Positions 8,331 to 18,186 of a stretch of 64,000 nt of DNA are shown in pieces. The notes under the pieces are model-generated. The model did no database searches, was not told the origin of the DNA, and worked only from the letters and a program-made list of their open reading frames with translations. The first letter of the stretch is position 1; each line of letters begins with the position of its first letter. The stretch spans positions 1-64,000 of the forward strand of contig NZ_JAMXLY010000009.1 in NCBI RefSeq assembly GCF_024054555.1, read 5' to 3'. Source of the DNA: Segatella cerevisiae. Lineage in GTDB: Bacteria; Bacteroidota; Bacteroidia; Bacteroidales; Bacteroidaceae. The translations under genes were made by a program, and so were the position numbers.

Positions 8331-9140
8331 ATGAATAAAATGATTTGCGCATTGGCTACGTTGCTGGCATTCACTTCTTGTGCTAACAGTTATCATATTA
8401 CAGGCACGAGTAATGTCTCGACTCTTGATGGGCGGATGCTCTATCTGAAAGTCTTGAAGGATAATGATTTTAAGAAGTTGGATTCCTGTGATGTCGTACA
8501 CGGTCAGTTCCAGTTTGCCGGAACAGTCGATACGACACGTATGGCCAGTATTTTCATGGATAGTGAAAGTGTTCTGCCCCTTGTTCTGGAATGTGGTGAC
8601 ATTACTGTGAAGATTGACAATACGCAACAACTGGTCAGTGGAACGCCGCTTAATGATAAACTCTTCAAATTCTTCACCCGTTATAATCAGTTGAAGAACG
8701 AGGAAGCTGAACTTGTGCATCGGCAGGATGAAGGCATCATGAATGGCCGGAATATGGCAGTGGTCAATGCTCATCTGAATGCGGAGGCAGCCCGCCTTTC
8801 CGAGGAAGAAGACCGGTTCATTACGAGTTTTGTCTGCAATAATTTCGATAATGTCTTAGGCCCCGGCATCTTTTTCATGGTGACCGCAGGGAATGAATAT
8901 CCCATGCTCACACCTTGGATAGAAGATGTCATGAGCAGAGCGACGGAAAAATTCAAGAATGATCCTTATGTGAAGGATTATTATGAGAAAGCCCAGGAGA
9001 ACGAGCAAATCATGAATGGTATGAAGCAGCCTCAATCACCTTCGGCCCATCGCCCTCCGGTGAGCGATCCGAATGATCCTAATGCGGCTCCTGCTCCTAC
9101 GCCTGCTGCTTTGGCTCAACCGGCTTCTGTTCAGGAGTGA
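8331..9140 (+). CDS. DUF4369 domain lipoprotein
   Basis: About 269 residues from ATG 8331. A lipoprotein signal (LLAFTSC) is followed by an N-terminal domain of the DUF4369 type (SYHITGTSNVSTLDGRMLYL, then VHGQFQFAGTVDTT). This domain often precedes thioredoxin-like modules in Bacteroidetes, but no CxxC thioredoxin motif follows here. The last 35 residues are Pro/Ala-rich and probably disordered. Likely anchored in the periplasm or outer membrane. Function unknown. Confidence 0.75.
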   Translation: MNKMICALATLLAFTSCANSYHITGTSNVSTLDGRMLYLKVLKDNDFKKLDSCDVVHGQFQFAGTVDTTRMASIFMDSESVLPLVLECGDITVKIDNTQQLVSGTPLNDKLFKFFTRYNQLKNEEAELVHRQDEGIMNGRNMAVVNAHLNAEAARLSEEEDRFITSFVCNNFDNVLGPGIFFMVTAGNEYPMLTPWIEDVMSRATEKFKNDPYVKDYYEKAQENEQIMNGMKQPQSPSAHRPPVSDPNDPNAAPAPTPAALAQPASVQE

Positions 9141-9318
9141 ACAATGATTTGAACAGGGTAGTAGCGGAAGACTCGGGTACACTTGAAGCGTTGCGATCTT
9201 TTGTCCAGTAGTAGTGTTCTGTCGCTATCTTACGTTGAGCGCAGGTATCCGAGTTGAGATGAGAAGAATTTCTGTGGAGAACAGTGAGATGTCTCCATCC
9301 AAATATAACTGATGATCA

Positions 9319-10677
9319 ATGAGAATAGGTATCAAAGGCGGTACGATTGTTAATGAAGGACATTCCTTCAGAGGTGACCTGGTGGTCAAAGATGATCGTA
9401 TCGATGAGATCATCCCGGAAAACAGAGCATCCCGCAGCAGCTATGATCAGGAAATAGATGCTACGGGGTGCTTCGTTTTACCTGGAATCATCGACGAGCA
9501 TGTCCATTTCAGAGACCCTGGGATGACTCAGAAAGCTGATGTCGAAAGCGAGAGTCGGGCTGCGGCTTATGGGGGCGTGACCTCCTATTTCGAAATGCCG
9601 AATACCACTCCTCCTACAGTCACGCTGGAGAATCTTTCGAACAAGTTTGAGCGGGCGTCTCATGAGAGTCATGTCAATTACAGTTTCTTCTTCGGTGCAA
9701 CTAACAGTAATGCAGGACTGTTCTCCCAACTCGACCGTACTCGGATACCGGGAATAAAGATATTTATGGGCGCAAGTACAGGCAACCTGCTCGTCGATCG
9801 GTTGGGGGCCCTTGAGAACGCCTTCCGTTCTGCTGCTTCTGCAGGATTACCGGTCATGACCCATTGCGAAGATATGGGGATCATCAATGAGAATATGAAG
9901 CAGGCTAAACTGACGTATGGCGAAGACCCTCCGGTAGCCATGCATCCGCTTATCCGAAGTGCGGAAGCCTGTCTTAAATGCAGCCAACTGGCTGTCTCTC
10001 TGGCAAAGAAAACAGGTGCCAGACTCCATATCGCTCACATCACGACGGCTCGTGAACTGGCATTGGCTTCCCAAAGTCTTTCCGGTCCATTGAATCTGCC
10101 GCAGATTACACTGGAGGCGTGTGTGCCTCACCTCTTCTTCTCGGCTGATGACTATGCCGTCAAGGGTGCTCTCATTAAATGCAATCCTGCCGTCAAAGGA
10201 AAAACCGAACAGGCAGCTTTGCGCAAGGCACTTGTAGATGGAAGGATCTTCTGTATCGGGACAGACCATGCGCCTCATCTCTTGAAAGACAAACAGGGGG
10301 GATGCGTCAAGGCTGCCTCTGGCATGCCCATGGTGCAGTTCTCTCTGGTAACGATGCTGGAATTGGTTGACAAAGGTGTCCTCACAATAGAAAAAATGGT
10401 GGAACTGATGTGTCATCATCCGGCGCTCCTCTTTGAAGTGAAAGACCGGGGGTTCTTGCGTGAAGGATACAAGGCTGACATTACAGTGGTCAAACCCCAT
10501 GAGCCTTGGAAGGTGACTGAGGCTGGCATCCAAAGTAAATGCAAATGGAGTCCTGTGGAGGGACATGAATATCATTGGAAGGTGGTGGATACCATCTGCA
10601 ATGGGCATGTCCTCTATCATGACGGTCAGTTTGATCCGGATTACAGGGGCGAGGAAATCGCTTTCCGACAGCACTGA
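9319..10677 (+). CDS. pyrC: Dihydroorotase
   Basis: A 452-residue amidohydrolase that closes carbamoyl-aspartate to dihydroorotate in pyrimidine synthesis. The metal-binding HVHFRDPG motif follows LPGIIDEH near residue 60. Further metal histidines appear in MTHCED and LHIAHITT, and the catalytic aspartate sits in GTDHAPH. The length and motif set fit class I (PyrC/AllB-like) enzymes. A hydantoinase or allantoinase cannot be wholly excluded, but no purine-degradation genes are nearby. Followed after 68 bases by the MetH activation-domain gene on the same strand. Confidence 0.88.
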   Translation: MRIGIKGGTIVNEGHSFRGDLVVKDDRIDEIIPENRASRSSYDQEIDATGCFVLPGIIDEHVHFRDPGMTQKADVESESRAAAYGGVTSYFEMPNTTPPTVTLENLSNKFERASHESHVNYSFFFGATNSNAGLFSQLDRTRIPGIKIFMGASTGNLLVDRLGALENAFRSAASAGLPVMTHCEDMGIINENMKQAKLTYGEDPPVAMHPLIRSAEACLKCSQLAVSLAKKTGARLHIAHITTARELALASQSLSGPLNLPQITLEACVPHLFFSADDYAVKGALIKCNPAVKGKTEQAALRKALVDGRIFCIGTDHAPHLLKDKQGGCVKAASGMPMVQFSLVTMLELVDKGVLTIEKMVELMCHHPALLFEVKDRGFLREGYKADITVVKPHEPWKVTEAGIQSKCKWSPVEGHEYHWKVVDTICNGHVLYHDGQFDPDYRGEEIAFRQH

Positions 10678-10745
10678 GACAGGTCCGGATCACCTGAGAA
10701 CAAAGAACTTCCGTGATGAATAGGACCTATAAAAAAAAGGTTTGA

Positions 10746-11564
10746 ATGCGAAAGATACTCACTTATCCGGTCAGTGAGATAGAACCTTATATCAACTGGA
10801 TCTATTTCTACCATGCCTGGAGTCTGGACGGCAAACCGCGGGAGGAGAAGGCTCTCCTTCGGAAAGAAGCGGAGAATGTGCTGCACTCCTGGGAAGGGAA
10901 AGTGGTCCTGCGCGCTGTCTTCGGTTTGTATGATGCCAATAGCGACGGAGACGATCTTTTAGTCGGCGGCGTTCGCATTCCGATGCTCCGTCAGCAGAAA
11001 GCAGATGCGCAAGGTGCACCGAATCTCTGTCTGGCTGATTTTGTACGTCCGCTCTCCTCCGGCATCAAGGATCGGGCAGGTGCTTTTGCGACGACTGTAG
11101 ATCTCGTAAAGGTGGAGAGTCTTCAGGATGATCCTTATCGGAAGATGCTCCTGCAGACTTTGTCAGACCGTCTCGCAGAAGGTACGGCTGAGAAGATGCA
11201 TGAGGACGTCAGGCGCCGATATTGGGGGTATGCGCCTCATGAGCATCTCACGATTCAGGAGACGCATCTCGAGAAGTACCAGGGCATCCGGCCTGCAGTA
11301 GGTTATCCTTCGCTTCCCGATGCCAGTGTGAACTTTATACTGGGCGACTTGCTGGGAATCAAGGAGATAGGAATCCGACTCACTGAGAGCGGAATGATGG
11401 TTCCCCATGCTTCGGTGAGTGGTCTGATGTTCTCTCACCCCAAGAGCCGTTATTTTGACGTGGGGAAAATAGGTGAGGACCAGTTGCGGGATTATGCCCG
11501 CAGACGGGGATTGCCCATAGAACTGATGCGGCATTTCCTACAGTCGAGTTTGCTCCGGAAATGA
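10746..11564 (+). CDS. Stand-alone methionine synthase (MetH) activation domain protein
   Basis: A 272-residue cytoplasmic protein that corresponds only to the C-terminal reactivation domain of cobalamin-dependent methionine synthase. That domain binds S-adenosylmethionine and supports reductive methylation of inactive cobalamin. Seen: RRYWGYAPHE, GIRPAVGYPSLPD, LTESGMMVPHASVSG and HPKSRYFDVGKI, all signature stretches of the domain. No methyltransferase or cobalamin-binding module adjoins, so it must act in trans on a MetH encoded elsewhere. Same strand as pyrC. Similar stand-alone forms are known in other bacteria. Confidence 0.85.
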   Translation: MRKILTYPVSEIEPYINWIYFYHAWSLDGKPREEKALLRKEAENVLHSWEGKVVLRAVFGLYDANSDGDDLLVGGVRIPMLRQQKADAQGAPNLCLADFVRPLSSGIKDRAGAFATTVDLVKVESLQDDPYRKMLLQTLSDRLAEGTAEKMHEDVRRRYWGYAPHEHLTIQETHLEKYQGIRPAVGYPSLPDASVNFILGDLLGIKEIGIRLTESGMMVPHASVSGLMFSHPKSRYFDVGKIGEDQLRDYARRRGLPIELMRHFLQSSLLRK

Positions 11565-11704
11565 ACCGGTTGCAGGTGCTAATGGAAATAACGGGGAGAT
11601 CATTGGTGTGGTCAATCCTTATAATATAGATATTGAGGGAGTCTGCAGAAAGAACGTGAAAGAGCAGAAAACTGCAAGACAACCTTAGAATAAGAAGAAA
11701 GCGT

Positions 11705-12880
11705 GTGATAGCAAGAATATTCATATGGGTTATCCTCCTGATAACATTGCCCGATCTGTATCTCTATTTCCGATATGTCCGGCATCGTACTCAACCTATA
11801 CGGTGGTGGATCATTTGGCCGTGGGGGATCGTTTCAGTCGGGATGATAGTCTATACGGTCTGCCTGGCAAGCGTGAAAAACTTTATCCCGAATAATTTTG
11901 CGTGGATAGAGTTGTACCTTTTTCTGATAGGAGTCCTATTTAATCCCAAAGCCATTTTCTCTGTTTGCTCATTTCTGGGCACATTGTGGTGTCGTCTGCG
12001 GCATACCCGTATTAATCAGGGCAATCGGGTAGGTGCAGTCCTGGCAGGCCTGTCTATCTTTGTATTTATCTATGGGTTGACGATAGGACCGAGAAAACTG
12101 AAGGTCACCCATGTCAACCTTTATTTTGATGACCTGCCTGCAAGTTTTGACGGTTTTAAACTGGTTCAGTTCAGTGATGCTCATGTCGGGACTTTCAATC
12201 GCTTTATGGATCACGCCTTGAAGCGGGATATGGACAGTATTATGGCACAGAAAGCGGATATGATCTGCTTCACGGGAGATCTGGTGAACACGCGTGCCGC
12301 GGAGATCTATCTTTGTCAGACGGTCTTGGCACAATTGGCTCGGAAGAGCGGGGCACCGGTCTACAGTATATTGGGTAATCACGATTACAGTGTCTACCTG
12401 GCTGCCACTCCTGCGGAAAGGAAAAGAAATGAATTGGAAATACAACATCTGGAACGGCAGATGGGGTGGAAACTCCTGAAGAATGATCATGCGGTCATTC
12501 GGAGGGGGGATGATTCGATCGTCATCGCCGGTGAGGAAAACGGGGGCTCGAGGAAGTTTCCCCGGAAATCCAATCTTCGCAGAACGCTGAAAGGGGTTGG
12601 GAAGAAGGCTTTCATCGTCATGCTCCAGCATGATCCGACAGCCTGGGACGACAGTATCCGGCCCTATTCACATACCCAACTCACCCTGTGCGGGCATACG
12701 CATGCCGGGCAAGTGGAAATATTCGGGTTAAGGCCTACACAACTGGTCTATCGGGAAGACTACGGCCTTTATGAGAAAGCCGGCCGGTACCTGTATGTGT
12801 CTTCGGGATTGGGAGGACTGATTCCATTCCGTTTCGGGGCTACACCTGAAATCGTGGTGGTGACCTTGCATCGGAAATAA
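11705..12880 (+). CDS. Membrane-anchored metallophosphoesterase
   Basis: 391 residues, starting at GTG 11705. Three to four hydrophobic segments occupy about residues 1-130, followed by a calcineurin-like phosphoesterase domain with its ordered metal ligands: FSDAHVG, FTGDLVN, LGNHDY, MLQHDP and CGHTHAGQ. The arrangement matches YkuE/YaeI-like membrane phosphoesterases, some of which act on lipid substrates. The actual substrate is unknown. No -7 box is obvious in the 140-base gap after the MetH-domain gene, so it may share that transcript. Confidence 0.85.
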   Translation: MIARIFIWVILLITLPDLYLYFRYVRHRTQPIRWWIIWPWGIVSVGMIVYTVCLASVKNFIPNNFAWIELYLFLIGVLFNPKAIFSVCSFLGTLWCRLRHTRINQGNRVGAVLAGLSIFVFIYGLTIGPRKLKVTHVNLYFDDLPASFDGFKLVQFSDAHVGTFNRFMDHALKRDMDSIMAQKADMICFTGDLVNTRAAEIYLCQTVLAQLARKSGAPVYSILGNHDYSVYLAATPAERKRNELEIQHLERQMGWKLLKNDHAVIRRGDDSIVIAGEENGGSRKFPRKSNLRRTLKGVGKKAFIVMLQHDPTAWDDSIRPYSHTQLTLCGHTHAGQVEIFGLRPTQLVYREDYGLYEKAGRYLYVSSGLGGLIPFRFGATPEIVVVTLHRK

Positions 12881-13035
12881 TAAGGGAATATAAATATAAA
12901 ATCATGAAAGAGTGTCGTTACAATTTTGGAATAAAGTATATAGCGAGAATGAGGGGAATGAATAAAGTACCTTCCCAACATGTTGAACTTGTATGAATCT
13001 TATCAAGAAATCAAAATAACTAGTCTTAATAAACT

Positions 13036-13806
13036 ATGAAATGGTTAGTGATTTTTTTCTACCGTCTTTATCAATTGGTGATTTTTTTGCCTCTTTTTAT
13101 CCTGTGTACTATCGTCTGTGCGCTGATGGCCATTATTGGTTGTGTGGTGGGCAATGAGCATTTCTGGAGTTATTACTCAGGTAAACTGTGGTCGATGTGG
13201 ACGGTCTTTCTGCTTTTCCTTCCTGTGAAGATTGAAGGGAGAGAGAATCTGGATGAAAAGCAAAGTTATGTCTTTGTTGCCAATCATCAGGGCACTTTTG
13301 ACATCTTCCTCATCTATGGCTTTCTCAACAGGAACTTCAAATGGATGATGAAGCGTGAACTTGAACATATTCCTTTTGTCGGCCCGGCGTGTAAGGCGTG
13401 CCATCATATCTTCGTCGATAAACGTTCGCCTTCCGGCATCCGCAGGACAATCGGAGAGGCACAGAATACATTGAAACAGGGAATGTCCCTGGTCGTCTTC
13501 CCCGAGGGAGCTCGTACGTGGACAGGACACATGGGCGTCTTCAGACGAGGCCCTTTTCTGCTCGCAGATGAACTCCAGTTGCCTGTCTGTCCGCTTACGA
13601 TCAACGGCAGTTTTGAGGTAAAGCCCCGGATGAAAGATATCTGGTGGGTCTATTGGCACCCCCTGAAATTGACGATCCATCAACCGATATTCCCTCAAGG
13701 TAAAGGCCGTAAAAATGAGAAATATCTGATGGAGAAGAGTTATGAGGCCATCATGTCATCCTTGGAACCCGATTATCAGGGGTTTGTGGAAAATACAGAC
13801 CAATGA
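13036..13806 (+). CDS. plsC: 1-acyl-sn-glycerol-3-phosphate acyltransferase
   Basis: A 256-residue inner-membrane acyltransferase that adds the second acyl chain to lysophosphatidic acid, giving phosphatidic acid. Hydrophobic N-terminus (residues 1-35). The catalytic HX4D motif is NHQGTFD with His84 and Asp89, and the acceptor-binding motif is FPEGART near residue 155. Length fits PlsC. The upstream gap (12881-13035) contains no clear gene. Members of this family can also acylate other lipids, so exact specificity is inferred. Confidence 0.85.
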   Translation: MKWLVIFFYRLYQLVIFLPLFILCTIVCALMAIIGCVVGNEHFWSYYSGKLWSMWTVFLLFLPVKIEGRENLDEKQSYVFVANHQGTFDIFLIYGFLNRNFKWMMKRELEHIPFVGPACKACHHIFVDKRSPSGIRRTIGEAQNTLKQGMSLVVFPEGARTWTGHMGVFRRGPFLLADELQLPVCPLTINGSFEVKPRMKDIWWVYWHPLKLTIHQPIFPQGKGRKNEKYLMEKSYEAIMSSLEPDYQGFVENTDQ

Positions 13807-13829
13807 AAGGGATTTACAAAAATTTTTCT

Positions 13830-13837
13830 TATTTTTG
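13830..13837 (+). promoter_or_regulatory. -7 box (TATTTTTG) for the mannosyltransferase-mfd pair
   Basis: TATTTTTG lies 75 bases before the ATG at 13912. The leader contains a small hairpin (CCTGTT...AACAGG around 13869-13894) but no riboswitch class I can recognise. Confidence 0.5.
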
Positions 13838-13911
13838 CAGGTGGAAGTTGTTTTGGTGCCGGCAAACCCTGTTTCTTGGTTTGAGGTAACAGGGACTTAA
13901 ATTTAAAATAT

Positions 13912-14655
13912 ATGAGTGATTCGGTTGTCATAATTCCGACTTATAATGAGAAGGAAAATGTGGAGAATATTATCCGGGCTGTCATCGGACAGAAGAAGCC
14001 TTTTGATATTCTTGTCATTGATGATGGTAGTCCTGACGGGACGGGAGATATTGTCCGCAGATTGATGGCCGGAGAGTTTGCCGGTCGTCTGTTCCTGGTC
14101 GAACGCCAAGGAAAACAGGGACTGGGCACTGCATATATTATGGGTTTCAAGTGGGCCTTGGCACACCATTACGATTATATCTTTGAGATGGATGCCGATT
14201 TCAGCCACAATCCGAATGATCTGCCGCGCTTGTATGCTGCTGTCCATGACGAAGGGTATGATGTGGCCATCGGTTCCCGCTATGTCAGTGGGGTGAACGT
14301 CGTCAACTGGCCCATAGGGCGGGTGCTGATGAGTTATTTCGCGTCAGACTATGTCCGTCTGATCACGGGGCTCAAGATTCACGACACGACGGCCGGATAT
14401 GTGTGTTACAGACGGAAAGTGCTGGAGACCATTCCTTTGGACCAGATTCATTTCAAAGGTTATGCCTTTCAGATCGAGATGAAATATACTGCATATAAAA
14501 TAGGTTTTAAGATTAAGGAAGTGCCGGTGGTATTCATCAACCGTCGTGAAGGGACGAGTAAGATGAGCGGCGGCATTTTCAGCGAAGCTTTCTTCGGGGT
14601 GATTCGCCTTCGCCTGAACAGTTGGTTTCGCAAGTACCCGAAGCTTCCTGAATAA
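13912..14655 (+). CDS. Polyprenol-phosphate mannose synthase (GT2)
   Basis: A 247-residue family 2 glycosyltransferase that moves mannose (or another hexose) from a nucleotide sugar to a polyprenol phosphate at the inner membrane. VIIPTYNEKENVE opens the GT-A fold, IDDGSPDGTGD follows, and the DXD motif is in EMDADFSHNP. The HDTTAGYVCYRR and FINRREGTSKM blocks are characteristic of the DPM1 branch. There is no C-terminal membrane domain. The stop is 2 bases before mfd, so both genes are probably co-transcribed. Confidence 0.88.
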   Translation: MSDSVVIIPTYNEKENVENIIRAVIGQKKPFDILVIDDGSPDGTGDIVRRLMAGEFAGRLFLVERQGKQGLGTAYIMGFKWALAHHYDYIFEMDADFSHNPNDLPRLYAAVHDEGYDVAIGSRYVSGVNVVNWPIGRVLMSYFASDYVRLITGLKIHDTTAGYVCYRRKVLETIPLDQIHFKGYAFQIEMKYTAYKIGFKIKEVPVVFINRREGTSKMSGGIFSEAFFGVIRLRLNSWFRKYPKLPE

Positions 14656-14657
14656 GC

Positions 14658-17600
14658 ATGACTATAGAAGAACTTTGCGCTTTGTATGGCAGATTGCCCC
14701 AGGCAGCTGCCCTTGTCAAGTCTCTGGAGGAAAAGTCCAAGAAAACGCTCTTCCTCAAGGGACTTGTTGCGTCAGCCACACCCTTGCTCTTTGCATCGGT
14801 CTACAACCGCCTTCATCGTACGCTTGTCTTTATTCTTGACGATGACGATGACGCGGGATATTTTTATCATGACCTGACCCAGATCCTTGGTCAGGACCGT
14901 GTACTTTTCTTTCCGAGTAGTTTCAAGCGGGCTGTGAAATACGGTCAGCGTGATCCCGCCAATGAGATCCTGCGCACCGAGGTCCTCACCAGATTGACCG
15001 GTGTGGACCCTGCGACCGGCTCTCAACTGCCACAGGCAAAGGCTGATCCGGAGATGGAGACGTATATCGTCACCTATCCGATGGCTCTGTCGGAACTGGT
15101 GATCTCACGGACCAAACTCAACCGGCAGGTCGTCAGACTGAAGGTGGGGGACAAACTCGAGATCTCGGACTTGGCCAATCAACTCCGCACCTTGGGTTTC
15201 AAGGAACAGGATTATGTCTATGAGCCGGGGCAGTTTGCTTTGCGTGGGAGTATTCTGGATGTCTATTCCTTCAGTTGTGAATATCCTTACCGTATAGACT
15301 TCTTCGGAGACGAGGTCGATACGATCCGCACTTTCGAAGTGGAGGACCAGTTGAGCAAGGACAAGAAGACCGATATAGAGATTGTCCCCGAGTTGGCGCA
15401 GCATGAGAGTGAGAAAATGCCTTTCCTGCAATTCCTGCCTGAGGACAGTGTACTGTTGTCGAAGGATTTCACCTTCGTCCGTGACCGGATAGACCAGATC
15501 TATAATGAAGGTTTTTCCACTCAGGCTTTGACGGAACGGTTGGAGGGTGTCCCTGAACAGGACCAGAAGCAGATCATGCTCCAGATGAAAAGAGAGAACA
15601 TGCTCTGCATGGCATCCCAGTTTGTCGCTGACTCCGCGAAACTCCAGTGCGTGGAATTCGGGTCGGAGGCCAACAGGCAGAATACGGTCCTCTCGTTCAA
15701 TATAGAGCCGCAGCCGCTCTATCATAAGAATTTCCAACTCCTCTCCCAGAGTCTGGAGGACTACCTCTTGAAGGGCTACCAACTCTATATCCTGGCGGAT
15801 AGCGAGAAGCAGAACCAGCGCTTGAAGGAGATCTTTGCAGGGGATGAACTGGCATCTTATCATATCCGGTTTACACCTGTCGACCATACGTTGCATGAGG
15901 GGTTTGTAGACAATGATCTCAAACTCTGTCTTTTTACTGATCACCAGATATTTGACCGTTTCCATAAGTACAGTCTCCGCTCTGACAGTGCCCGTCTCGG
16001 CAAGATGGCTCTGACGATGAAGGAACTGCAGGAGATGGATATCGGCGACTATATCATCCATGTCGATTTCGGAATCGGCAAGTTCGGTGGTTTGGTCAGG
16101 GTTCCTCTGCCCCCTGATCCCCGGCATCCTGAAAGGAATGGCAAACAGGGGTATCAGGAGATGATCCGCATCATCTACAGGAACAATGACAAGGTGGATG
16201 TATCCATTCATAGCTTGTATAAGATTTCCAAGTACAGGAGCAATGATACAGATCAGCCGCCACAGTTGTCTACCCTCGGTACAGGCGCGTGGAACCGCCT
16301 GAAGGAAAAGGCGAAGAAGAAGATCAAGGACATTGCCCGTGACCTCATCAAACTGTATGCCGAGCGGCGGCGGGAAAAGGGTTTCGCCTTCAGCCCCGAT
16401 ACCTATATGCAGCATGAGTTGGAGGCGAGTTTCATGTATGAAGATACCCCTGACCAGTATAAGGCAACTCAGGATGTCAAGCGTGATATGGAGTCGCCTC
16501 GCCCGATGGACCGCCTCGTATGCGGGGATGTCGGTTTCGGAAAAACGGAAGTGGCCATCAGGGCTTCCTTCAAGGCCGTCTGCGACTCCAAGCAGGTCGC
16601 TGTACTGGTGCCGACAACGATTCTGGCCTATCAGCATTATCAAACGTTCATGCAACGGTTGAAGGAGATGCCGGTGCGTGTGGAATATCTTTCCAGGGCA
16701 CGGTCAGGGAAAAAGACGAAAGAGATATTGGAGGATCTGGCCTCCGGCAAGATCGATATTCTGATTGGTACGCAGAAATTACTGGGCAAATCTGTGAAAT
16801 GGCACGACCTCGGGCTTCTCGTCATTGACGAAGAGCAGAAATTCGGGGTTTCTACAAAGGAGAAACTCCGGAAGTTGAAGGTCAATGTCGATACCCTCAC
16901 GATGTCGGCAACGCCTATCCCCCGGACTCTGCAGTTCTCTCTGATGGGTGCCCGGGATATGAGTATTATCCGTACGCCGCCACCTAACAGGTATCCTATT
17001 CATACGGAAGTGGATAACTTCGGTCACGAGGTTATTGCCGATGCCATCAATTTTGAGATGAGCCGCAATGGTCAGGTGTTCTTTGTCAGCAACCGTATCT
17101 CCAGCCTTCCTGAACTGGCGAATTTGATCCATAAGTATGTCCCTGACTGTAGGGTGGCCATCGGCCATGGTCAGATGCCTCCGGAACAGTTGGAGAAGAT
17201 TCTCATGGGGTTCTATCAGTATGATTACGATGTTCTTCTCTCTACGACAATCGTCGAGAACGGTATAGATATCCCGAATGCCAATACGATCATCATCAAT
17301 GATGCGCACCGGTTCGGACTTGCTGACTTGCATCAGATGAGAGGGCGTGTAGGACGTTCCAACAAAAAGGCGTTTTGTTATCTCTTGGCTCCACCGAAAA
17401 GCAGTTTGACAACTGAGGCACGACGCAGACTGGATGCCCTTGAGAACTTTTCCGAACTCGGGAGTGGCATCAACCTGGCCATGCAGGATCTGGATATCCG
17501 TGGTGCCGGTAATCTTCTCGGAGCTGAACAAAGCGGCTTTATGGAAGACCTCGGTTATGAGACGTACCAGAAGATCCTCACTCAGGCGGTTACGGAACTG

Positions 17601-18131
17601 AAGAACGACGAGTTCCAGGATCTCTATTCTGAGGAAATGCAACAGGGTCAGGTGGTGACTGGTGATGATTTCGTGGATGACTGTGCCGTGGAGAGTGATC
17701 TCGAAATGTACTTCCCGGACAATTATGTACCCGGAAGCAGCGAGAGAATGTTGCTCTACCGTGAACTTGACCAGATAGAAGATGATCAGGCTCTTGAGGC
17801 CTATCGGAAACGACTGGTCGACCGTTTTGGCCCGATTCCTCACGAAGGTGAGGAGTTGATGAGAGTGGTTCGACTACGCTGGTTGGGCAAGCATCTCGGT
17901 TGTGAAAAGATCATCCTCAAACAGGGGAATATGCAACTCCAGTTTGTCAGCAATGAGAAGAGTCCTTTCTTCCAGAGCCAGACTTTCGCTGCAGTCATCA
18001 AGTATGCGACAACTGATGTGAAACGGGTGAAGATGAAAGAGAAGAACGGACGTCGCCTGATGATCATCAGTAATGTGCCTTCCGTTGAGGCAGCCTGCAG
18101 TTTGTTGGAAAAGATAGGAAACTTGAAATGA
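14658..18131 (+). CDS. mfd: Transcription-repair coupling factor
   Basis: A 1157-residue ATP-dependent translocase that removes RNA polymerase stalled at DNA lesions and recruits UvrA. In order: a UvrB-like N-terminal region (to about 350), an RNA-polymerase-interacting domain near 480-550, a RecG-like helicase core with Walker A GDVGFGKTE (about 623-631) and a DEEQ box (about 722-725), the second helicase lobe with VENGIDIPNANT and QMRGRVGRS, and the C-terminal UvrA-binding domain. Full family length. Starts 2 bases after the mannosyltransferase stop and is followed by a strong convergent terminator. Confidence 0.96.
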   Translation: MTIEELCALYGRLPQAAALVKSLEEKSKKTLFLKGLVASATPLLFASVYNRLHRTLVFILDDDDDAGYFYHDLTQILGQDRVLFFPSSFKRAVKYGQRDPANEILRTEVLTRLTGVDPATGSQLPQAKADPEMETYIVTYPMALSELVISRTKLNRQVVRLKVGDKLEISDLANQLRTLGFKEQDYVYEPGQFALRGSILDVYSFSCEYPYRIDFFGDEVDTIRTFEVEDQLSKDKKTDIEIVPELAQHESEKMPFLQFLPEDSVLLSKDFTFVRDRIDQIYNEGFSTQALTERLEGVPEQDQKQIMLQMKRENMLCMASQFVADSAKLQCVEFGSEANRQNTVLSFNIEPQPLYHKNFQLLSQSLEDYLLKGYQLYILADSEKQNQRLKEIFAGDELASYHIRFTPVDHTLHEGFVDNDLKLCLFTDHQIFDRFHKYSLRSDSARLGKMALTMKELQEMDIGDYIIHVDFGIGKFGGLVRVPLPPDPRHPERNGKQGYQEMIRIIYRNNDKVDVSIHSLYKISKYRSNDTDQPPQLSTLGTGAWNRLKEKAKKKIKDIARDLIKLYAERRREKGFAFSPDTYMQHELEASFMYEDTPDQYKATQDVKRDMESPRPMDRLVCGDVGFGKTEVAIRASFKAVCDSKQVAVLVPTTILAYQHYQTFMQRLKEMPVRVEYLSRARSGKKTKEILEDLASGKIDILIGTQKLLGKSVKWHDLGLLVIDEEQKFGVSTKEKLRKLKVNVDTLTMSATPIPRTLQFSLMGARDMSIIRTPPPNRYPIHTEVDNFGHEVIADAINFEMSRNGQVFFVSNRISSLPELANLIHKYVPDCRVAIGHGQMPPEQLEKILMGFYQYDYDVLLSTTIVENGIDIPNANTIIINDAHRFGLADLHQMRGRVGRSNKKAFCYLLAPPKSSLTTEARRRLDALENFSELGSGINLAMQDLDIRGAGNLLGAEQSGFMEDLGYETYQKILTQAVTELKNDEFQDLYSEEMQQGQVVTGDDFVDDCAVESDLEMYFPDNYVPGSSERMLLYRELDQIEDDQALEAYRKRLVDRFGPIPHEGEELMRVVRLRWLGKHLGCEKIILKQGNMQLQFVSNEKSPFFQSQTFAAVIKYATTDVKRVKMKEKNGRRLMIISNVPSVEAACSLLEKIGNLK

Positions 18132-18161
18132 GATTTTCCACTTTTAGGAAAACCTCATTTC
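18125..18161. terminator. Convergent terminator between mfd and the TrpB-like gene
   Basis: GAAATGAG plus TTTTCC pairs with GGAAAA plus CTCATTTC (one internal mismatch, 7-base loop). The stem starts within the last codons of mfd and can serve both converging transcripts. Confidence 0.7.
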
Positions 18162-18186
18162 AGGTACTTCAATCAATGTATTGTTT

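Noticed and set aside
12904..12996. 30-codon frame between the phosphoesterase and plsC
   Set aside because: No promoter, no family and no composition signal. Likely chance.
13838..13911. Riboswitch-like leader before the mannosyltransferase
   Set aside because: Only one short hairpin. No conserved core of any riboswitch class I know.
15105..16655. 516-codon frame on the minus strand
   Set aside because: It lies wholly inside mfd, antisense, with no recognisable family. It is a shadow of the high-codon-bias gene.
16779..17843. 354-codon minus-strand frame
   Set aside because: Antisense shadow of the mfd helicase domain.
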